Source: Chara braunii (taxonomy: Eukaryota; Streptophyta; Charophyceae; Charales; Characeae). From it: DNA of 34,102 nucleotides. The translations under genes were made by a program, and so were the position numbers. Positions 20,279 through 29,682 of the stretch are shown here, piece after piece. Within the stretch, counting starts at the first letter, position 1. Each line of letters starts with the position of its first letter. Location: positions 922,620 to 956,721 of the forward strand of contig BFEA01000481.1 in the NCBI GenBank assembly GCA_003427395.1, in the 5' to 3' direction. The notes under the pieces were generated by a model. The model had not been told where the DNA came from, ran no database searches, and was given only the letters and a program-made list of their open reading frames with translations.

Positions 20279-21250
20279 ATATGGTGACTATTGCAACGGT
20301 TTTCACCTTGGCAGTAACAGATGCAGATCCCAGGGATCGATCCCTAGACCTCACCTCACCAGCGTACAGTACCTCTGTGTGTTTGAACCCGTGACCTGCG
20401 TTTTAGGAGTCAGTTGTTGCTTGTCGTAGGTCTGTGTAGCTGTAGGGGTTCGATCTGTAGATCTGTCGAGTAGGGGTCATAGTTGTGTAAAGGCCGTAGC
20501 TGTAGCAAATTTGAAAGGTCAAGGTCGTAGCTGCTACAGTCCTGAAAGGTCAAGGTCGTAGCTGCTACAGTCCCGAAAGGCCAAGTCCACAGACTTCCGG
20601 AAGTTCCGGAAGTGGCCTTTCGAGTTTCCCTCACATTACCCACAGCAGACCAGAGGCAAGGGGCAAGTGGTGAGTCCAACTTCGCTTAGTCAGCGGTACC
20701 CAGTTCCAGTCTCACTTTGTACAGTCAGCAAATACCATGAGGGACTGTGTGCACCGTGGGCCCGGTGGAAAGGGGCAGACCAGCGACTTACAGAAGTATA
20801 AATCAAGAGGCAGCGTCCAGCCATTCATTCATTTCCTGCGTAAGCCATGCGGAAGCGCTGCCATGCGACTTGTGCGAGGTGGTCTGCAGATGCCCGAGGT
20901 CGAAGTGGGCTGAAGGGAGATAGTTCGTCCATAGTCAGCAGTTGTGGAGCGGCCATAGCCGCTGTAGCATAGTGATAGACATCAGTGTGTGTGTGTGTTG
21001 TGTACTGAGTTGTGCGAGTGGGATATCCAGGGAGATTAGAGTTGAGTGCATGTGAACAGTTGGTTGAACACAGTGGCAACAGAGGATGTGAGGGCGCTCA
21101 GGCGCCATAGCTGCTTGGAAGCGAGTTTGTATCTGAACGGTGTTCGCGGCTTGATTGTCTCTGAGCTTTGTGTGGGCGCACAGCGCCAGTGTGAAGTACC
21201 GCCTGTTTGCATGTTCGCGAAGTGAAGAAGAAAGCGAGCCTGATTGCACT
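20279..21250. other. Non-coding; LTR-like stretch with TATA box and a 31-bp tandem repeat
   Basis: No gene recognised. 20513-20585 holds two and a fraction copies of a 31-bp unit (gaaaggtcaaggtcgtagct and 11 more bases). TATAAAT at 20797-20803 is followed by a GC-rich zone with two GCCATAGC-type words (near 20951 and 21101). A short (GT)n run lies near 20985. The style resembles the TATA-bearing insertion at 17568-18680, but I could not establish real homology. A palindromic AGGGATCGATCCCT lies near 20333. Confidence 0.45.
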
Positions 21251-21481
21251 ATGGTCATTATCGCTGCATTTCGGGCACCTTTCAGTCTTGAATCCGGGGG
21301 CTAATTGCAATCAATGCAATGGTAAGGAACAATCATGATGAATAACCCTGGATAATCAGAACAATAACCTCAAGGATAATCCGATAATCAGATTAAACAA
21401 CAATCCAATGAGTTACCGCCTTCCACCAAAAATAACATATGGTCATTATCGCAGCATTTCGGGCAACTTTCAGTCTAGATT
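21251..21481. repeat. Direct repeat of about 43 bp, 188 bp apart
   Basis: atggtcattatcgc, then gcatttcgggca and ctttcagtct, occur at 21251-21293 and again at 21439-21481 with a few substitutions. The second unit continues toward gacaatgaccgt. The 145 bp between is A-rich. Confidence 0.85.
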
Positions 21482-21678
21482 CAGCGACAATGACCGTATG
21501 TTCTATTTGGGTGAGACGGTACCAATGATGACTCTGAATTACCTGGGGCCAGTCACCTGTGGATACATCGTAATACTGTCACCTTCTTCTTTTTTTTAAA
21601 CTTAAATGACCACTACCTTTCAGGCTGTGACGCTAAGTCGTAAAAGTAGCCTACTCCGAAAAAGTCGCCGCCAAGCCG

Positions 21679-22070
21679 CAGTTGATAATTTTCATCGGCG
21701 GGGCCCATTCTCAGAATTTGAATTCCGAGGCCCACGGGCCCATATATGAGAAAGGTAGTGGTGGTTAAAAAAAAAAAAAAAAGAGAAGAAAAAAACAGAT
21801 TCCCAGAAGAGAAAGACCCACTAAGGGCCACAAGGGCAAAGAAGGAAGGACAATGAATACACAATTTGAACTTGCCACAGTTGATAATTTTCATCGGTGG
21901 GGCCCATTCTCAGAATTTGAATTCCAAGGCCCGCGGGCCCATATATGAGAAAGGTAGTGGTGGTTAAAAAAAAAAAAGAGAGAAGAAAAAAACAGATTCC
22001 CAGAAGAGAAAGACCCACAAAGGGCCACAAGGGCAAAGAAGGAAGGAAAATGAATACACAATTTGAACTT
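21679..22070. repeat. 199-bp tandem duplication
   Basis: Unit 1 starts at cagttgataattttcatcgg (21679) and unit 2 at 21878; unit 2 ends near 22070. The copies are nearly identical and differ mainly in the length of an internal A-run (about 16 versus 12) and a handful of substitutions. Each unit contains a palindrome-like ggcccRcgggcccatatatg segment. No coding function is apparent. Confidence 0.93.
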
Positions 22071-22425
22071 TTAACTTCTAACATGGGTATGTTACGTATT
22101 GCTGGGCTAGGTTGAACCTTTATCAAGGTAGGCGCTGATGACTTATCGATCATGCATATGTTAGGTACTGTTGGGCTAACAGCCAGGCGGTTTGCTCCTC
22201 TCTCATGATTAACTCTGCCCAAAATTACCGACAGGTATGTGCGGTCTTTGCATGGCTTGTTGCACCATCATCCAGCTGCAATTCTGATTGTGCCAATTCC
22301 ACAAGGACGCGCTCCGTCGAGGTAAGATGATTATGGTCATGCTCTAGCTATCGAGAACATCCATTCTTCAAGCTGCAGGGGTTGTTGTGAATTCGTCTTA
22401 CATCAAGTCGTATGTATGTGGTTCT
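22071..22425. other. Non-coding interval upstream of the U6-like sequence
   Basis: No gene or repeat recognised. In plants a functional U6 gene would have an upstream sequence element and a TATA box about 30 bp before the start. I see neither immediately before 22426. Confidence 0.5.
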
Positions 22426-22532
22426 GTCCTTTTTTTGGGACATCTGTTCAAATTGGAAGAGATACAGAGAAGATTAGCATTGCCGCTGTGCAAGGATGAC
22501 TCTCACAAATCGAGAAAACGTCCCAAGTGTTT
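22426..22532 (+). ncRNA. U6: U6 spliceosomal snRNA-like sequence, probable pseudogene
   Basis: The sequence follows plant U6 along its length: a 5' stem (GTCC ... GGAC), then AAATTGGAAGAGATACAGAG, AAGATTAGCA, GCAAGGATGAC and ACAAATCGAGAAA. The ACAGAGA box that pairs with the 5' splice site is intact (22464-22470), and so is the AGC catalytic triad (22476-22478). The internal stem-loop region is altered (TGCCGCTGTG in place of GGCCCCTGCG) and so is the following ACACGCAC part. The 5' loop contains seven T, which would stop RNA polymerase III. No upstream promoter elements are visible. U6 is the catalytic core RNA of the spliceosome; this copy is most likely a dead or retroposed one. Confidence 0.85.
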
Positions 22533-22789
22533 AATTTGCAAAGATTTTTTTCCTGTAATCCTGTCACATGCTCTGTTTTTTTTCTTTTTCACATCCACCC
22601 GTGTTACTGCCCGAGCACATGCTCATTATTTGGGTGACACAGCTCTTGTTCAGCATGGTTGAGTCTGAATGCCTCTCAGACGAATACAGCTGTTTTCTTT
22701 GTAGGACTGCTGAAACCACCAGTGCTGGCAATAGATGCTGCGACTCCCAGAAGGCTAAAGATACCTTTGGTGAAAGGCTCAGGAGAGTG
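22533..22789. other. Non-coding interval
   Basis: T-rich just after the U6-like sequence (22545-22590), then unremarkable single-copy DNA up to the dispersed duplication at 22790. Confidence 0.5.
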
Positions 22790-23020
22790 CAAGGAAAATG
22801 AGCAAGAGCGATAGACAGAGCACCAAATTGCAACATCACGATGAAGACCAGATAGTTGTGTCCCAAGCAGAAAGCACAATTCACTGACATACAAGCCAAA
22901 TAAGAGCAATACAATGAACTCAAATGTCAATGTCAGCCTCTTCTCACTACCATCAACAATGTATCCAATGTCGCCCTTCTTGATTGGCGCTCAGCGCCCA
23001 GCCTACATGTACTCAGAACC
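22790..23020 (+). repeat. Dispersed duplication, copy 1 (about 231 bp)
   Basis: Matches 24083-24354 in the same orientation, starting caaggaaaatgagc and ending tactcagaa. It contains a plus-strand frame starting MNSNVNVSLFS (22914) that is shared with copy 2. Beyond YSE the two sequences differ. I do not recognise the encoded peptide. Confidence 0.85.
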
Positions 23021-23116
23021 TAGTCTACGATATGCAACCAGGCATCACTTCCAGCTGAAGACCAATGTACGTGATGAAATGGCCCATGCAGACTGCTGCA
23101 TACACAAGGTACATGT

Positions 23117-23121
<5 letters not shown>

Positions 23122-23176
<55 letters not shown>

Positions 23177-23273
23177 NNNNNNNNNNNNNNNNNNNNNNNN
23201 NNNNNNNNNNNNNNNNNNNNNNNNNNNNNNNNNNNNNNNNNNNNNNNNNNNNNNNNNNNNNNNNNNNNNNNNN

Positions 23274-23300
<27 letters not shown>
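23122..23300. repeat. (CT)n microsatellite with an assembly gap
   Basis: Uninterrupted CT from 23122 to 23176, a 97-base N gap (23177-23273), then CT again to 23300. The gap is probably an unresolved extension of the same tract. Confidence 0.95.
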
Positions 23301-23304
<4 letters not shown>

Positions 23305-24082
23305 CCTTCTCTGCCCCCACAGTGTGCGCCTCCTACCCGAAGACCACCAACTCAGCACCAATTGGAGCCTCCCTTCCCCCTGTATCGAACATCCTGGCTG
23401 CATCAATCAAGCACCAGTGTCTATGGTGTGCACAACGGCCACCCCTGTGCCCAGGTGATGAAGAACAAGCCAGCCCCGTCCATAGTATTTTTATCCTCGC
23501 GTACAGTGCGAGTCAGTTTCCCGCCAGAGTGTCTTAAATGATGGTCTTATACTCGTTGATCCCCCATGGGGCTGGCTGCCCAACACCCCCCACTCTATGC
23601 GCAGCAAGAGCTCAAAGGACAATGCTGAAGCATGCGTGCTCTTCTTCCATGGGTTGGCATGCTGGCCTGACCTGTGCTTCGTCCAGGGGCCTTCAGAGGC
23701 ACCGCCCTCTCCCACCGGATGCGCCACCAGGAAGAATGTTGTCTCTCAAAGTAGAGTGCTGACAACTGCTGACCACGAGATGACTCTCATGACGGACTCG
23801 CTCCCTCATGGTAAGAAGAGATCGAGAAGTGAAGATAAGGTCTGGAACAACGTACCTGGAGATAGCTGCCCCCAACCACAAATTCAGATTTCTCACCAAT
23901 TGTCATCGTTCCACATACATCCGCTGTCACCGACAGCCTTCCCCACTCCCCTGTACCCGGGATGGACTCAAAATCAACCAGCATCAAATTATCCTTACTG
24001 CTCAGAATCTTCGTCAGCGCACCAAGTAACCAAGACACCAGCACCAGTATGGCAATATCCGAACCAGCTCCAATACCAAATT
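23301..24082. other. Non-coding interval
   Basis: Open frames of up to about 170 codons exist here but overlap in all directions and show no recognisable motif or stable codon bias. No RNA gene or mobile-element signature seen. Confidence 0.45.
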
Positions 24083-24354
24083 GCAAGGAGAATGAGCGAG
24101 CGATAGACAGAAAACCAAATTGCAAAGAGAATTAGCGAGCGATAGACAGAAAACCAAATTGCAATATCACGATGAAGACCAGATAGTCGTGTCCCAATCA
24201 GAAAGCACACTGCACTGAGATACAAGTCAAATAAGAGCAATAAAATGGACTCAAATGTCAATGTCAACCTCTTCTCGCCACCATCAACAATGTATCCCCC
24301 TATGCCGCCCTTCTTGATTGGCACTCAGCGCCCTGCCTACATCTACTCAGAAAC
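24083..24354 (+). repeat. Dispersed duplication, copy 2 (about 272 bp)
   Basis: Same unit as 22790-23020. It is longer because the first 39 bp (gag/aa, then agcgagcgatagacag, then aaaaccaaattgca) are tandemly doubled. The shared frame begins MDSNVNVNLFS at 24245. Relative to copy 1 it has a 3-bp in-frame indel (MYPPMPPF versus MYPMSPF). Confidence 0.85.
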
Positions 24355-24939
24355 TGTGCTAGCCTACTCTAAATGGAAAGTGCTGCCCTGCTCACGAGCG
24401 GCCTGGGCCTACCTGGGCCTGGAGGCCGTGTGCCCAGCAGCTTCGGGCCAAAGTGTCTGCGCCCAGGCCAGATGCAGATAGTGGCCTGGGCCTGAAACAG
24501 TTAAGTAGCCCAACTGTGCAACGTGGCCAGCGTCACTTGCTGCACTTCTATTGGCGAAAAGGTTGGCCGCATCGCTGCCTGGAAGAGCCCAGAGGCTCAC
24601 AATGTCGTGATCACACTGGCGTGGGCCTTGTAACCAACTGGTGAGTGGCAACTGTCTGGCGCCCCCATGTGCAGAAATAACAAAAACAAGGCTTTAGAAT
24701 GCAATGCAGGCCCGCCTTCACTTAGGGTGGCCACGAGGCTGGCTGGGGCCCTCGACAATGTCGGGCAAAATGGCCTTGCGAGGCTCATTCCTCGCAAGAG
24801 GCTGTGATGAGCATCATTCTGAAAACTGCTTCCAGGGATTCTCCGTATGGATGACAACTAATGACACATACTCTTCATATCTTTGTGTGTGGCATATTGG
24901 GCCCTGAATAATGCATGCAGTGGTTCGTGGTTCTCGTTT
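24355..24939. other. Non-coding interval before LINE B
   Basis: GC-rich at 24400-24500 with repeated cctgggcct words. No gene recognised. It runs up to the target-site repeat of LINE B. Confidence 0.5.
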
Positions 24940-25001
24940 CTCTCTCTCTCTTTTCTTTTTCTTTTTTTTCTTTTTTTTTTTTTTCTTTTTTTTTTTTTTT
25001 T

Positions 25002-25477
25002 AAACAGGTCCTTTTGGCCCTGGCTCCATTTCCATTCTGGGGAGCGTCAGTCTGGTTCCTATTCCACCGGCAAGTCAGAATGAAAGAATACAACATAAGG
25101 AACACACATACGCTTCCTTCCGTCTGGCCGAAGGACCCGTGAACAGCATTGATTGCTCCACCATGGTGGAGGATTGACTGTCAGCTTGCCCTTCCCTCCT
25201 CTCTCCTCTCAGACCTGATTTCTAGATCTGCCAGATGTAACCGTTTAACCTAGAGAGAGAGCACCCCCCTCGCCTTTGATGCCTTGTCATCTCGTCTCGT
25301 CTTCTAGTNCTCCAGCCCTTTCTCAGAAGGCTACCAACCCTTTTTAATCCTCAATCCCCACTCTGTATCCTTGGGCTTGGACCGTCACTCTCCTTCTCCA
25401 ANNTATCTTCCTCCACGTCTCCTCTATTGTCCCTACCCCCTAAGACTCTTGCGGCGTGGGGTTCAGTCCCTTGAGGC
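25002..25477 (-). other. LINE B 3' untranslated region
   Basis: The stretch between the ORF2 stop (25478) and the poly-A tail. It shares long blocks with 30574-30830, for example ctattccaccggcaagtcag and aacagcattgattgctccac. Conservation here in a truncated family fits a 3' signal used by the reverse transcriptase, which is an inference. Confidence 0.75.
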
Positions 25478-26421
25478 CTAAGCCGCGATTATTGCTTCCG
25501 ACACTGTATGTTGTTGAAGACCCCTTTCAGAAATTGAGTTGTGCCACTCTTTCCAGCATACCCGGTCCTCTCGCAGTTCTGCGATCTTGCCCTTGATCAG
25601 CCAACTGTTGTAGAAGCCCAGTCTCTCCTTCTTCCGCTGCTCCTCGTCCTCTGTCCAGGCTTGTTTGATCTTANGCCATCTGCAANGGATTTCTGCTTGA
25701 ATCATTGTTTTGGTTTCTATCCATACCTTCTCCCTTGGGTTGGAGCGTCCTTCGATTGTTCTGCTGCATCTTTCCTTCCATATGACCCATAGCGTCACTT
25801 TCCTGATTAGCTCAAACCAGATCCTTTCTGCTCTCCGAACTGGGTTGGGAATGTTAGTCAGAAGGAGGAGTTGGATGGGTTGATCAGGGAAGGGGGATGT
25901 GAAGAGGGAGCCCCAAAGTGAAGAGGCTCTNGCCCAGTAATCTGTCGCTTCTTTACAGGACACCAGACAGTGAACTATATCTTCTACCACTCCTGCAGAG
26001 CAGACTGCACATAACTCCGAGCTGTCATGATTTGTGGCTTTCCGTCTAGTGTGCAGCCATTGGTTCACCGGTAGGGCAGCGTAAACTATCAACCATTGTA
26101 AGCTTCTGATCTTGATTGGTCGAATTTTTCGTTTAAATTTTTCCCACGGAATTTGTATAATTTTGTCAGCTTCCTGGCCCACAAGCTTCTGCCACCTACT
26201 TTTGATGATGGGGTCTGGATTCTTTGTCTTCAGCGAGAGTCTGTACCCGAGTTTGACTGTGTAGTCCTGAATTGGGGATTTTCTTTTAAAGCTGCTGGTA
26301 GTATTTGGCGTCCAGGCCCATTCAGCAGGATCGAACTCTAGGGACCGGACTGGAGTATCTGGTCTGAAGATTGACTTTGGCCATGAGCCTAAGACCCTTA
26401 ATTTCCTAAGGAGGAAGGGGT
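25478..26421 (-). pseudogene. LINE B zf-RVT finger and C-terminal region
   Basis: The motif FDPAEWAW (near 26330) starts the recognisable part. Then RSLQWLIVYAALPVNQWL leads into the zf-RVT finger, CAVC followed by VVEDIVHCLVSC (near 26060-25960). A Trp-rich helix (VTLWVIWKERC) and a charged tail (QAWTEDEEQRKKERL) end at a stop at 25478. The same tail recurs in LINE C near 31409-31200. The frame is mostly open from about 26330 to the stop. The role is inferred from other plant LINEs, where this finger follows RT. Confidence 0.82.
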
Positions 26422-26994
26422 CTAATGAGGCTGATTCGATGTTAGAATGGCTGGCGTAGCAGTGTCAGTGAGAGATATCGGGAAGGAGAGGAAGGTGGCT
26501 TTGGCATGTGAGTCCTGCTGCATATGGGAGAATTGATAGGCTCTAGAGGGGGTGGTATCTTGAATCATGAGGCCCCATTCGCCTGGTCTCCACGGTTCGT
26601 CTTTTGCCAGGATGTCTTTCCATTCTTGTGGGATACGACTAAGTAAGTATTGGAGATTGACCCCTCGTCTGTGGCATCCTTTCAGTTGGGCGCTGATCTC
26701 TTGTTCCGTTATCCATTCTTTTCTGCCTTCCTTCCATAGGTGGTCTACCTTCCAAATACCATTTTTGACCCACGACAGCCATCTCTGTTCGAGAAAGAGT
26801 GGGTTATCAGCCTCGTTTGTTAGCCATTCATTCCCAAAGAGTGGCTGTCTGAGAACTTCATCTTTGGACTTCGGTCTGTAGGAATTATTTTCCTCCACGA
26901 TCGAAGCAGCGCCAGCCAGTACGGAGTGTGTGGACGATGGTCCTCCGGTCTGTTGTTCCTGGTACGGTTCCTTCGTCCTGTCGTTATTAGCCAT
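26422..26994 (-). pseudogene. LINE B post-RT region
   Basis: This frame-shifted continuation of ORF2 picks up near 26880, where the RT frame runs into a stop at 26820. Motifs EVLRQPLFGNEWL, IWKVDHLW and PGEWGL are shared in order with LINE C (EVLRQPVFGNPLL, IWKVEHLW, IGDWAT) and, more loosely, with LINE A. The first part of the open frame (MANNDRTKEPY) precedes the crossover and is probably out-of-frame RT sequence. A further frame break separates this piece from the zinc-finger part below 26421. I know of no named domain for this segment. Confidence 0.7.
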
Positions 26995-28985
26995 TCTTTG
27001 TTCATTACCCAGAACAAGCCTGACATGTCGTGTGGGGAGGGAATTGGGGCTACCGATCTAATGCTGTCTAATGCCAGTTTGTTCCAGGCACATTCCGGTT
27101 TCATCAATAATTTGATGATCCATTTGATTTGCAAGGCTTTGGTTTCGGTTCCTGGGTCAATAATTCCTAGGCCTCCGTTCCGTAGCCTCCTTGTGACGTA
27201 GTGCCATGCTATCTTAGATAGACATTTATCTCTGTTAGGATCGCCTGTCCAAAGGTAAAGTCTAGCTCTTCGGTTCAGCTCCTTGACGGAGCTGTCAGGG
27301 ACTGTCCAAATGGAAGATATGTACCACATCATTGAGAAGATTGATGTATTGAGGACCAGCGCTCGGCCAATGAGAGACGTGAATGCGTTACCCCATCTCC
27401 CTATCTTATTGATCTGTTTTGTNAGCACAGCAGGGCCCATTTGAGGCGCCAGCCCATCTCTCGTCATTAGAATGCCTAGATATCGAGTAGGAGCGTCAGG
27501 TGTCTGCCACATCATGGCCGCCTCATCNCCTTGGAGTGAGAGGGGCTCATCTTNGGAGATCCACCATCCAATTGTTTTCCCCCAGTTGATCCTCATTTCT
27601 GAGGCTACTTTGAAGGTCTCCATTGCCTTGGCTAGAGTTCTGAAGGAAGAGTCAGACACCCTGATCAGGACCGTCAGATCATCCGCGAACATGATAGCTG
27701 TAGGAAAGTCCTTCTGGTGGGCTGAGCCTATCTCGGTACTGGCTAGTCTCTGTATCGATGGGTCTTTACACAGAAATGAAGCAAATGCCTCCATTACGAA
27801 AAGGAAGATTGATGGAGCCAGAGGGTCCACTTGACGGACCGAGCGGGATATCGGGTAGCAGTCTGATAGAAGGCCATTCACTTGAACGCACCCTATAGCA
27901 TCCCTGTATAGTATCCTAACCCATTTCCTGAAATTTGGTCCTACTCCCATCTTCTCCATGCTGGCTTCCATGAAGTCCCAATTTACTTGGTCTTAAGCTT
28001 TTTCAAAATCAAAGAAAAGGATAGCAGCCTTTATTTTTCTTCCCCTGATTTTTCTGACCGATTCGTTCAGAGTCATCACATTGTCCAGAATATACCGCCC
28101 CGGAATAAATCTTGTCTGGTCAATGTGGAAGCATTTGTTGGTAATTTTAGTAATTCGGTTGGACAGGGTCTTGGCCAGAATTTTGTATGGGAGCGTCAAC
28201 AGTGAGATAGGTCTGTAGTTCTTAATGTCGTCCTTCTCGCCTTTTTTGTAAAGCAGCGTGACCACACTGTTGCTGAGTAAGTCGCCCAGTCCTCCCTTGG
28301 ACCAACTGTCATTCTAGAAGTTTAGCAGGTCCCTTCCTAGCAATGGCCAGAATTTTTCCCAGAATTCTTTGGTTAATCCGTCGATTCCTGGGGTCTTGTT
28401 ATTGTTCATTGTTTGAAGCGCATGATGTAGTTCTCCTAAGGTGATTGGTTTATCAAGTGCTTCGGCCTGTTCTGTTGATATGGTTGGCTCCAGGTAGTGC
28501 AGCATTTTCTGTCTTGCTTCTATAACGTTGGTGGGTATCGGTGAGTCCGTTTTAGACTGGTAGAGTTCCTTGTAGAAATTGTTGGCTATTTCTAGCATTC
28601 CTTCACTATCTGTTCTCACAGATTCAGGAGAGGTGTATGATCTTAGGCCTTCAATCGTGCTAGTTCTCGAATTTGCTTTGATCCGGGCAAAGAAGTGCTT
28701 GGTCATTGAGTCGCTAAGTTCGACTTCGCACATTCTTGCTCTTATTTGAAGGCCTTTCAGATCCCACCATTTCCACATGGCCAATTCTTCTCGTGCCTTG
28801 TCAAAAATCTCGTTGTACATAGAGGAGGCTGGGTTGTTGACAAGGTTAGTTTCTACTATTTTCAATGCAAATTCTAGTGATTGTTTCCTCTGTTTCCTTA
28901 CTGAGGCCAATTTTCTGGAGACTTTAGCTACCGTGTCTGAGAGGTTCGAGTAACTTTTTTGAAACCATTCCCATCGGGGCTCAGT
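26820..28985 (-). pseudogene. LINE B reverse transcriptase with linker
   Basis: One continuous frame runs from about 28985 to 26820 and is broken only by stops at 28314-28316 and 27993-27995. The linker (WEWFQKSYSNLSDTVAKV) leads to RT motifs: NNNKTPGIDGL, then NYRPISLL and ILAKTLSNRI, FIPGRYI, FFDFEKA, the PLAPSIFLFVMEAF block, the catalytic MFADDL, NWGKT, RYLGI and GGLGIIDP. The second stop falls directly after FFDFEKA, where LINEs usually continue with an aromatic residue. It is otherwise near-complete, so inactivation looks fairly recent relative to LINE A. X residues come from N bases. Confidence 0.9.
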
Positions 28986-29021
28986 ACTTAGACGCAGCGA
29001 CCTCAGTCCTCCCCAGCAGTC

Positions 29022-29682
29022 TCAGACCTCACTTTGAAAGGATTGGCTTAGCAGAAGGGAGTTGTTGAGCTTGTGGAAGCTAGCTCCCCTCCTGGTCACT
29101 TGGTCAAAACAGATAACCAGTTCAGTTGGCTTGTGGTCCAACCCCGGGTATGGCACGAGTGGAAGTACTTCCGCCTTCTTGATTGCCCCCATCATAACTC
29201 CCGAGACTAGAAAGTAGTCTATTCGTGAGAAGACCGTATGGTTGGCATGATTTTTCTTGATTAAAGTAAAGGTTCTCTTGTCGGGGTGTAGGATCCTATG
29301 GGGGTCTACCAGGTTGTGGTCCAGCATCATTTCCTGGATTGGGATCGCCTCTGACAAGTTTGGTGAGTTGGAGGAACGAGATATACGGTCTACTGATGGG
29401 TCTATCGTGGCATTCCAGTCCCCCGCTAGAATGCAAGGGGTTAGGGGAGGAATAAGTTGACCTATCTGTCTTAAGAAGACCGTCCTTTCCGTAGGTGAAT
29501 TCGGAGCGTAGATGTTGAACAGTATGAATTCTTCTTCTTTCCATTTCAAGTGTAGTAGACACCATCTCCCTTCCGTCTGGTCAGCTCTTTTGTCAAGGAC
29601 TACGCCTGATTTATAAAAGCGGGACGCTTTGGGAATCAGAATGGCTGTACCCTTGGTACTGGAATCTGGGTCGGCCGCCCAA
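29022..29682 (-). pseudogene. LINE B apurinic-type endonuclease, N-terminus missing
   Basis: The endonuclease nicks target DNA to prime reverse transcription. Motifs visible are NIYAPNS, the catalytic region GDWNATID, SRIDYFLVS and the final LDHKPTEL (the SDH-type motif). The first motifs, with the N-terminal Asn and the metal-binding Glu of the QETH segment, are absent, because the element is truncated at 29682 just before DSSTKGTAIL. The frame closes at 29022 after SQSFQSEV. Upstream of 29682 the frame stays open to 30119 through unrelated sequence, giving an accidental chimeric frame. Confidence 0.87.

Larger units (their letters stand above)
24957..29682 (-). mobile_element. LINE B: 5'-truncated non-LTR retrotransposon
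   Basis: On the minus strand: the endonuclease (missing its start), a linker, RT with an intact FADD, a long post-RT region, the zf-RVT finger, the C-terminal tail, a 3' untranslated region (about 25477-25002) and a poly-A tail (T-rich at 24957-25001). The 3' untranslated region matches that of LINE C at 30574-30800, so both belong to one family at their 3' ends. ORF2 has two in-frame stops and at least two frameshifts. Several single N bases lie inside. ORF1 and the 5' untranslated region are absent. Confidence 0.88.

Noticed and set aside
20320-20405. tRNA or SINE-like B-box words on the minus strand (gggttcaaacac, gggatcgatccc)
   Set aside because: No A box at the proper distance and no cloverleaf could be formed by eye.
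22426-22532. U6atac rather than U6
   Set aside because: The ACAGAGA box and the stretch around AAGATTAGCA follow U6. The expected U6atac words are absent.
22914-23537. Long frame running through the (CT)n tract and N gap
   Set aside because: The Leu-Ser repeat is just translated microsatellite, and most of its length is unknown bases.
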